In this document: piece after piece, positions 57,411 to 64,000 of the stretch | Layout: each line of letters opens with the position of its first letter | Position numbering within the stretch: position 1 is the stretch's first letter | Assembly: GCF_011758745.1 (NCBI RefSeq) | Contig: NZ_JAANOV010000001.1 | Span: forward strand, 1,984,001 to 2,048,000 | From: Amycolatopsis granulosa | GTDB taxonomy: Bacteria > Actinomycetota > Actinomycetes > Mycobacteriales > Pseudonocardiaceae | Length of the DNA stretch: 64,000 nucleotides | Direction of reading: 5' to 3' | Notes under the pieces: generated by a model | Database searches by the model: none | What the model saw: only the letters and a program-made list of their open reading frames with translations | What the model was told of the DNA's origin: nothing | Made by a program: the position numbers and the translations under genes

Positions 57411-57878
57411 GTGCTGGCCGGGCTGGACCCGGGCGCGGTCGCCTCGGCGGCCCGCGACCTCGCCGGCCGGCTGGTGCTGTGCGTCCCGGAACCGCACGTC
57501 CCGCGCGACCTGCCGGAGCTGCCCGGCAGCCCGCTGCCCGCCCCGCCCGGGCGCGAGATGAAGCGCGCGCTGGTGGGTGCGACCACGCCGCGCGGGTACC
57601 GGCTCGTGGTTGGCGAGGAGGGCCTGTCCACCTACTACGGCTCCAGCACCGTGCCCGCGGCAGTCGTGCGGTTCGACGACCTGGCCGGCGCCGGGATCGA
57701 GCAGACCGACGGGCAGCTGCCGATCCTGCACCTGTTCGGACGGCACGGCGGGGCGATCACGGTGCGGCCCGGCGACTGGCGCGGTGGCCGGGCCCTGGTG
57801 CGGGAACTGCGGGCCCGGCTGGACCCGGCGGTGTGTTTCGACGTGCCGGAGGCCATGCGGATGTTCGAACAGTCGTAG
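57411..57878 (+). CDS. C-terminal part of the M16-type peptidase after an amber codon
   Basis: This frame is the direct continuation of the upstream gene: the codons after TAG 57396-57398 read HQRRVLAGLDPGAVASAARDLAGRLVLCVPEP, the usual way an M16 beta-strand domain continues. A separate start at GTG 57411 has no ribosome-binding site. The rest (EMKRALVGATTPRGYRLVVGEEG, STVPAAVVRFDDLAGAGIEQ, ITVRPGDWRGGRALVRELRARLD) is an actinobacterial C-terminal domain resembling a PH-like fold. Read through, the whole protein would be 501 residues. The gene may be a recent pseudogene, an amber readthrough gene, or contain a base error. Confidence 0.6.
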   Translation: MLAGLDPGAVASAARDLAGRLVLCVPEPHVPRDLPELPGSPLPAPPGREMKRALVGATTPRGYRLVVGEEGLSTYYGSSTVPAAVVRFDDLAGAGIEQTDGQLPILHLFGRHGGAITVRPGDWRGGRALVRELRARLDPAVCFDVPEAMRMFEQS

Positions 57879-57881
57879 AGT
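57876..57881 (+). promoter_or_regulatory. -10 element TAGAGT of the adenosyltransferase gene
   Basis: TAGAGT uses the TAG stop codon of the preceding frame as its first bases and ends seven bases before the ATG at 57889, a leaderless layout. Confidence 0.45.
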
Positions 57882-57888
57882 TCTGCCC

Positions 57889-58464
57889 ATGCCGGTACGG
57901 ATCAACCGCGTGTACACCAGGGTCGGCGACAACGGGACGACGGCGCTCGGCGACGGGTCGCGCGTGCCCAAGACCGACCCGCGGCTGGCGGCCTACGCCG
58001 ACGTCGACGAAACGAACTCGGTGGTCGGGCTGGCGCTCGCGATGGGCGGTCTGGACGAGGAGATCGCCGCGGTGCTGCGGCGCGTGCAGAACGACCTGTT
58101 CGACGTCGGCGCCGACCTGTGCTCGCCGGTGGTGCCCGATCCGGAGTTCCCGCCGCTGCGGATCACCGACGCCTACATCGAGCGGCTGGAAGGCTGGTGC
58201 GACCGGTTCAACGAGCGCCTGCCCAGGCTGACGTCGTTCATCCTGCCGGGCGGCACTCCCGGCGCGGCGTTCCTGCACCAGGCCCGCACGGTGAGCCGCC
58301 GGGCCGAGCGGGCCGGCTGGGCGCTCGTCGAGGCCGACCCGGACCGGACGAACGTGCTGGCCGTGAAGTACCTCAACCGGCTGTCGGACCTGCTCTTCAT
58401 CCTCGCCCGGCTGGCCAACCCGGGCGGCGACGTGCTCTGGCAGCCGGGCGGCGCGGACGCCTGA
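57889..58464 (+). CDS. PduO-type cob(I)alamin adenosyltransferase
   Basis: Adds the adenosyl group of ATP to cob(I)alamin to make adenosylcobalamin. The 191-residue helical-bundle enzyme has the N-terminal RVGDNGTTALGDGSRVPKTDPRLAAYADVDETNSVVG, with the ATP loop, LRRVQNDLFDVGADLCSP, FILPGGTPGAAFLHQARTVSRRAER with the conserved Arg pair and LNRLSDLLFILARLAN. Equivalent to Rv1314c by order next to murA. It probably serves MeaA about 4 kb away. A -10 element lies seven bases before the ATG. Confidence 0.95.
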   Translation: MPVRINRVYTRVGDNGTTALGDGSRVPKTDPRLAAYADVDETNSVVGLALAMGGLDEEIAAVLRRVQNDLFDVGADLCSPVVPDPEFPPLRITDAYIERLEGWCDRFNERLPRLTSFILPGGTPGAAFLHQARTVSRRAERAGWALVEADPDRTNVLAVKYLNRLSDLLFILARLANPGGDVLWQPGGADA

Positions 58465-58479
58465 CCCAGGACCGCCCGC

Positions 58480-58502
58480 GGGGCCGTGCCCAGCACAGCC
58501 CC
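58480..58502. terminator. Hairpin between the adenosyltransferase and DUF2550 genes
   Basis: GGGGC and GTGC (58480-58484, 58486-58489) pair with GCAC and GCCCC (58493-58496, 58498-58502) with one internal C-A mismatch and a CCA loop, between convergent stops. Confidence 0.55.
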
Positions 58503-58517
58503 CGGAAGATGCGGCCC

Positions 58518-58952
58518 TCAGGAGGCCCGCGGCACCTGACGCCCCGGCGGCGCGGACTCCAGCCAGGACAGGAACCCGGTGAGCGCGTCCGGGCCCATCG
58601 CGATCTCGATGGGCTTCTGGCCTGCGGACTCGCAGCGCAGGACCGTGGCGTCCGAGGGCACCGCATACGCCTCGGTACCGACCGGGTCACGCCGGTCGGC
58701 GATCATCAGCATCTCGCGCTCGAAAACCCGGTCCGGGCCGGTGCGCAGGCCCCACACCCGGTACCAGGCGAACACTTCACCCTCGTAACGACCCATGCCC
58801 AGGTGCCAGCCGGCGCGCGCGTTGTCCGGGTCCCATCGCAACGCGACGCTCACGCCGCCGTTGCGGCGCATCCGGACCCACCGCAGGCTGTACCAGAAGG
58901 CGAGAACGGCAAGACCGAGCAGGACGACCAGGACAACGAGGGCGATTTCCAC
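58518..58952 (-). CDS. DUF2550 family membrane protein
   Basis: A 144-residue protein, equivalent to Rv1312, with one N-terminal membrane helix (EIALVVLVVLLGLAVLAFWYSL) and a cytoplasmic PH-like domain: RNGGVSVALRWD, GWHLGMGRYEGEVFAWYRVWGLR, RVFEREMLMIADRRDPVG and the C-terminal IEIAMGPDALTGFLSWLESAPPG. DUF2550 always follows the ATP synthase genes in actinobacteria. Its function is not known. It starts 24 bases after the atpC stop and ends the operon. Confidence 0.9.
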   Translation of the reverse strand: MEIALVVLVVLLGLAVLAFWYSLRWVRMRRNGGVSVALRWDPDNARAGWHLGMGRYEGEVFAWYRVWGLRTGPDRVFEREMLMIADRRDPVGTEAYAVPSDATVLRCESAGQKPIEIAMGPDALTGFLSWLESAPPGRQVPRAS

Positions 58953-58976
58953 GGCCGGCTCCCGCTCGTCGCCGGA

Positions 58977-59342
58977 TCAGACCGACTGACCGGCCGCGCG
59001 GAGCCGGGCGGTCGCTCTGGCGCGCTCGGCCTCGTCCTCGGCGCCCAGCGCGGAGCGGGCGGCCTCGACGTCGATCTCCTCGGCCAGCTCGGCCGACTCG
59101 GCGAGAATGCTCACCCGCTCGGCGGTCACGGAGAGGAACCCACCATGCACCGCCGCACGCACGGTCTCACCGTCCGTGGTCGTCACCTTGACGACGCCAC
59201 CCTCGACGAGCTGACCGAGTACCGGTTCGTGGCCCGGCATCAAGCCGATCTCACCCTCGGTGGTCTGCGCGACCACGAACGTCGCCTGACCGGACCAGAG
59301 ACGGCGCTCGACGGCGACGAGCTCGACGGTCATCTCAGCCAC
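58977..59342 (-). CDS. atpC: F0F1 ATP synthase subunit epsilon
   Basis: The rotor cap subunit that couples F1 to the c-ring and limits ATP hydrolysis, 121 residues. [41 protein letters not shown] and [31 protein letters not shown] cover the beta-sandwich and the start of the C-terminal helices. GTG at 59342 follows GAAGGAGAA. Between atpD and this gene lie 113 bases with a strong hairpin and a possible promoter, so its expression may be set apart from the rest of the operon. Confidence 0.95.
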   Translation of the reverse strand: MAEMTVELVAVERRLWSGQATFVVAQTTEGEIGLMPGHEPVLGQLVEGGVVKVTTTDGETVRAAVHGGFLSVTAERVSILAESAELAEEIDVEAARSALGAEDEAERARATARLRAAGQSV

Positions 59343-59374
59343 GTGGTTCTCCTTCGTTCCCGCGCGATGAGCGC

Positions 59375-59405
59375 AGTCTAATAGGTTCGCGACCGGTTAC
59401 GACAA
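59375..59405 (-). promoter_or_regulatory. Possible internal promoter before atpC
   Basis: On the minus strand TTGTCG (59400-59405) is followed after 16 bases by TATTAG (59378-59383), or after 19 by TAGACT (59375-59380). It lies immediately downstream of the atpD-atpC hairpin and upstream of the atpC ribosome-binding site. Confidence 0.35.
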
Positions 59406-59445
59406 CGGCGGGGTGGGAGTCCATAAAGGACACCCGCCCCGCCGT
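59405..59445 (-). terminator. 18-bp hairpin between atpD and atpC
   Basis: Bases 59405-59422 and 59428-59445 pair over 18 positions with one G-T pair and one A-A mismatch, loop ATAAA. It begins 11 bases after the atpD stop, inside the operon. It may partly terminate transcription or protect the upstream message end. Confidence 0.6.
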
Positions 59446-59455
59446 CGCCCCGACA

Positions 59456-60880
<1,425 letters not shown>

Positions 60881-61825
60881 CTACTCATCACTTCCTACAG
60901 CGGCGAGCGCATCGGCCCCACCGACGATTTCGCTGATCTCCTGCGTGATCTGGGCCTGCCGGGCCTGGTTGGCCAGCCGGGTGTAGGTGTCCACGAGGTC
61001 CTTGGCGTTGTCCGACGCCGACTTCATGGCGGTGCGGCGGGCGGCCAGCTCGGAAGCGGCCGACTCCAGCAGCGCCGAAAAGATCCGCGTGTTGATGTAC
61101 TTCGGCAGCAGGGCCGACAGCAGCCGGTCCGCACTGGGCTCGAACTCGTACGCGGGAAGGATGTCGCCCGGGGCGGGCTCGGCACCCTCCTCGGCGTACT
61201 CGATCTCCAGCGGCGCCATCCGCTTCGCGACCGGGGTCTGGGTCAGCATCGACTTGAACTCGGTGTACACGATGTGCACCTCGTCCACGCCGAGAACGCC
61301 GTCCTCGCCCGTACCGGCCCCGGTGTCGTCCGCACCGGCGAGGAACGCCTTGGTCAGGGTCTCCCCCGCCGCCGCGGCGTTCTCGTAGTGCGGCTGGTCC
61401 GAGAAGCCCGTCCAGCTGCCGGCGACCTCGCGGCCCCGGAACCGGTAGTAGTTCAGGCCCTTACCGCCGATCACGTAGACCAGCGGCTCCTTGCCCTCGG
61501 ACCGCAGCAGCGAAAGCAGCTCCTCGGTCGCCCGCAGCACGTTGGTGTTGTAACCACCGCACAGGCCCTTGTCACTGGTCACCACCAGCACGGCCGCCCG
61601 CTTCGGGTTCGGCCGCTGCACGAGGAACGGGTCGTCGAGGCTCGCGGCCCCGCCCGCCAGGGCGGAGAGCACCTTGGTGATCTCCGTGGCGTACGGGCGC
61701 GAAGCCTCGACCCGTGCCTGCGCACGGCCGATCCGCGAGGTGGCGATCAGCTCCATCGCCTTGGTGATCTTGCCGATCGATTTCGTCGCCCGGATCTTTG
61801 CCCGGAGCTCGCGAAGTTGCGCCAT
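60881..61825 (-). CDS. atpG: F0F1 ATP synthase subunit gamma
   Basis: The central rotor shaft, 314 residues. The N-terminal helix [31 protein letters not shown] and the C-terminal [47 protein letters not shown] form the coiled coil; [18 protein letters not shown] marks the Rossmann-like domain. An insertion around residues 168-185 ([19 protein letters not shown]) is the actinobacterial gamma loop seen in mycobacteria, here Gly- and Asp-rich. It lies 11 bases after atpA. Confidence 0.97.
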   Translation of the reverse strand: MAQLRELRAKIRATKSIGKITKAMELIATSRIGRAQARVEASRPYATEITKVLSALAGGAASLDDPFLVQRPNPKRAAVLVVTSDKGLCGGYNTNVLRATEELLSLLRSEGKEPLVYVIGGKGLNYYRFRGREVAGSWTGFSDQPHYENAAAAGETLTKAFLAGADDTGAGTGEDGVLGVDEVHIVYTEFKSMLTQTPVAKRMAPLEIEYAEEGAEPAPGDILPAYEFEPSADRLLSALLPKYINTRIFSALLESAASELAARRTAMKSASDNAKDLVDTYTRLANQARQAQITQEISEIVGGADALAAVGSDE

Positions 61826-61836
61826 CAGCTATCCGG

Positions 61837-63480
61837 TCACTTCGTCGGGGCGGGCTTGTTGACCTTGACGGTCTCCTGCCCCACCTTGTCGGCGTCCATC
61901 GCCTCGGCCTCGGCCTCGTTCACGAGCTGCTCACCCGAGGAGGTGGTGAAGCCCTTCTTGAACTCCGTGGTCGCGGTGATGACGCGCTCGGCGAGCTCGT
62001 CGGTCCACTTACCCTTGTCGCGGATCTCGGCGAGGATGTCGTCGTGCTTGTGGCGGATGTTCTCCAGCAGCTCGGTGTTGAACCGGGCCACGTCCTCCAC
62101 CGGCACGTCGTCGAACTGGCCCTTGGTGCCGAGGAACACCGTGACGACCTGCTGCTCCACCGGGATCGGCGAGTACTGCGGCTGCTTGAGCACCTCGTAG
62201 AGGCGGGCACCGCGGTCCAGCTGGGCGCGCGAGGTCGGGTCCAGGTCGGAGGCGAAGGCGGCGAACGCCTGCAGCTCCTGGTACTGCGACAGGTCGATCC
62301 GCAGCGAACCGGACACCGTCTTCATCGCCTTGATCTGCGCGTCACCACCCACCCGGGACACCGAGGTGGTCACGTCGACCGCGGGGCGCTGACCCGAGTT
62401 GAACAGGTCGGACTGGAAGAAGCACTGCCCGTCGGTGATCGAGATGACGTTGGTGGGGATGTAGGCCGAGATGTCGTTGGCCTTGGTCTCGATGACCGGC
62501 AGACCGGTCAGCGAGCCGCCACCCAGCTCGTCCGACAGCTTCGCGCACCGCTCGAGCAGCCGCGAGTGCAAGTAGAAGACGTCGCCGGGGAACGCCTCGC
62601 GGCCCGGCGGGCGGCGCAGCAGCAGCGAGATGGCGCGGTAGGCGTCGGCCTGCTTGGTCAGGTCGTCGAACACGATCAGGACGTGCTTGCCCTGGTACAT
62701 CCAGTGCTGGCCGAGCGCCGACCCGGTGTAGGGGGCGAGCCACTTGAAGCCGGCGGAGTCCGACGCGGGGGCCGCGACGATCGTGGTGTACTCCAGCGCG
62801 CCCGCGTCCTCCAGGGACTTGCGGACACCGGCGATGGTGGAACCCTTCTGGCCGACCGCGACGTAGATGCAGCGGACCTGCTTGCTCGGGTCACCGGTCG
62901 CCCAGTTGGCCTTCTGGTTGATGATCGTGTCGACGCAGACCGCGGTCTTGCCGGTCTTGCGGTCGCCGATGATCAGCTGACGCTGTCCGCGGCCGATCGG
63001 GGTCATCGCGTCGATGGCGGTGATGCCGGTCTGCAGCGGCTCGGACACCGGCTGGCGCTGCACGACCGACGCGGCCTGCAGCTCGAGGGCGCGGCGGTCC
63101 TCGGCCACGATGTCGCCGAGGCCGTCGATCGGCTTGCCGAGCGGGTCGATGACCCGGCCCAGGAAGCCCTCGCCGACCGGGATCGAGAGGATCTGGCCGG
63201 TGCGCTTGACCTCCTGGCCTTCCTCGATCGACTCGTAGTTACCGAGGATGACGACACCGATCCGGCGCGGCTCCAGGTTCTGGGCCACGCCCAGGATGCC
63301 GCCGGGGAACTCCAGCAGCTCGTTGGCCATCGTCGAGGGCAGACCCTCGACGTGGGCCACGCCGTCGCCGGTGTCCACGACGACGCCGACCTCTTCCCGG
63401 TTGACTTCGGGTGAGTAACTCGAGACGTAGTTCTCGATCGCGCTACGGATCTCGTCCGAGGAGATCGTCAGCTCCGCCAT
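61837..63480 (-). CDS. atpA: F0F1 ATP synthase subunit alpha
   Basis: The non-catalytic nucleotide-binding F1 subunit, 547 residues. P-loop GDRKTGKT is at 172-179; [29 protein letters not shown] residues follow as [10 protein letters not shown], then [46 protein letters not shown] and [23 protein letters not shown]. The C-terminus is extended past the usual end by about 30 residues ([24 protein letters not shown]), the type of actinobacterial alpha tail that in mycobacteria suppresses ATP hydrolysis. ATG at 63480, 50 bases after atpH. Confidence 0.98.
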   Translation of the reverse strand: MAELTISSDEIRSAIENYVSSYSPEVNREEVGVVVDTGDGVAHVEGLPSTMANELLEFPGGILGVAQNLEPRRIGVVILGNYESIEEGQEVKRTGQILSIPVGEGFLGRVIDPLGKPIDGLGDIVAEDRRALELQAASVVQRQPVSEPLQTGITAIDAMTPIGRGQRQLIIGDRKTGKTAVCVDTIINQKANWATGDPSKQVRCIYVAVGQKGSTIAGVRKSLEDAGALEYTTIVAAPASDSAGFKWLAPYTGSALGQHWMYQGKHVLIVFDDLTKQADAYRAISLLLRRPPGREAFPGDVFYLHSRLLERCAKLSDELGGGSLTGLPVIETKANDISAYIPTNVISITDGQCFFQSDLFNSGQRPAVDVTTSVSRVGGDAQIKAMKTVSGSLRIDLSQYQELQAFAAFASDLDPTSRAQLDRGARLYEVLKQPQYSPIPVEQQVVTVFLGTKGQFDDVPVEDVARFNTELLENIRHKHDDILAEIRDKGKWTDELAERVITATTEFKKGFTTSSGEQLVNEAEAEAMDADKVGQETVKVNKPAPTK

Positions 63481-63530
63481 GTCGTTCCCGCTCTCTCGTT
63501 CCTGCAGGTGTGCAAAGTCTTGTTGTGGTG

Positions 63531-64000
63531 TCAGGCCAGCTGCCGGCGCAGCTCGGCGATCCGGCCCGCGGCGCTGCCGTCGATGACCTCGTCGCCCACG
63601 CGGACGACGAGCCCGCCACCGAGGCGGCGGTCGACCTCGACGTGCAGCCCGATCGGCCGCCCGTAGATCCGGCGCAGCTGCTCGGCCAGCCGCTCCCGCT
63701 GCTCCGCGGACAGCTCGCTCGCGCTCGTGACGTACGCGACCGAGCGCTCACGGCGCTGCGAGGCCAGCTCGACCAGCTCGTCCAGGCTGTACCCGACGCT
63801 GCGGCCCGCCGACCGGCCGACGACCTGCTCCACGAGGGCGAGGGCGACGTCGTCCACCTTGCCCTGCAGCAGCTCGCGCACCAGCCTGCGCTTCGCGTCG
63901 CCGGATGCCGTCTGGTCGGACAGCGTCTGCTCCAGCTCCGGGTTGCTCACCACGATACGGGCGATGCGGAACAACTGGTCCTCGACGGCGTCCAGTTTTC
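63531..64000 (-). CDS. atpH: F0F1 ATP synthase subunit delta (5' end outside window)
   Basis: The peripheral stalk subunit on top of F1. About 156 residues of the C-terminal part are visible and the frame is open at base 64000. [44 protein letters not shown] is the end of the helical domain; [66 protein letters not shown] is the conserved C-terminal OSCP domain. Whether it is a stand-alone delta or a b-delta fusion as in mycobacteria cannot be told from this window. Confidence 0.95.
   Translation of the reverse strand, partial: KLDAVEDQLFRIARIVVSNPELEQTLSDQTASGDAKRRLVRELLQGKVDDVALALVEQVVGRSAGRSVGYSLDELVELASQRRERSVAYVTSASELSAEQRERLAEQLRRIYGRPIGLHVEVDRRLGGGLVVRVGDEVIDGSAAGRIAELRRQLA

Overview
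The window is ordinary chromosomal DNA of a high-GC actinomycete. Codon third positions are almost all G or C, GTG starts are common, and many genes look leaderless. A DprE2-like reductase, a deazaflavin-type nitroreductase, NucS, the mec-cysO-cysM set, DUF3558 lipoproteins and a long run of gene order shared with Mycobacterium tuberculosis (atpHAGDC-Rv1312-Rv1314c-murA, nucS, dinG-pncB-clpS-Rv1332-Rv1333-mec-cysO-cysM-Rv1337-murI-Rv1339-rph-rdgB) fit a member of the Pseudonocardiaceae such as Amycolatopsis. This placement is inference from gene content. I see no rRNA, tRNA, CRISPR array, transposase, integrase or phage gene. No stretch longer than about 240 bases lacks a gene.

Layout. 1-8.6 kb: an acyltransferase cut by the left edge, a nucleoside hydrolase, a pRiA4b ORF-3-type protein, a Ddn-like nitroreductase, an autoregulated MarR plus ABC exporter operon, a DUF4383 stress-type membrane protein, a DprE2-like reductase and a Thr/Ser-rich membrane protein. 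8.6-14.4 kb: a lipoprotein, the peroxiredoxin Bcp, and a GntR regulator facing an MHS transporter-pxpABC operon for 5-oxoproline. 14.4-19 kb: rdgB-rph, a secreted protein, a cAMP phosphodiesterase-like MBL protein, murI and a rhomboid. 19-23.4 kb: one eight-gene operon, clpS-DUF2017-P1 peptidase-second ClpS-like-second DUF2017-like-mec-cysO-cysM, joining protein sulfide-carrier cysteine synthesis to proteolysis adaptors. 23.5-29 kb: pncB-pncA-aldolase-like (NAD salvage), a secreted protein and dinG. 29-35.8 kb: OsmC, a PTH2-like protein, serB, ctaD, an APH-like kinase, a hydrolase, a GNAT enzyme and a zinc-ribbon protein. 35.8-39.3 kb: a DHA2 exporter with its divergent TetR, a phosphodiesterase and FmdB. 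39.4-45 kb: dhaKLM, a DUF3558 lipoprotein and a sodium:solute symporter with a two-helix partner. 45-54.4 kb: nucS, NUDIX, MFS, enoyl-CoA hydratase, ehuBCDA, meaA and LysE. 54.4-64 kb: Uma2, murA (Asp in place of the catalytic Cys), an M16 peptidase gene split by an amber codon, a PduO-type adenosyltransferase, DUF2550 and atpHAGDC running off the right edge.

How it works together. Housekeeping blocks (ATP synthase, cell wall murA/murI, cysteine, NAD salvage, mismatch repair) alternate with small regulated transport operons. Three of these (MarR, GntR and TetR controlled) have inverted repeats placed exactly in or just after promoter elements, so their control can be read from sequence. The adenosyltransferase probably supplies adenosylcobalamin to MeaA about 4 kb away.
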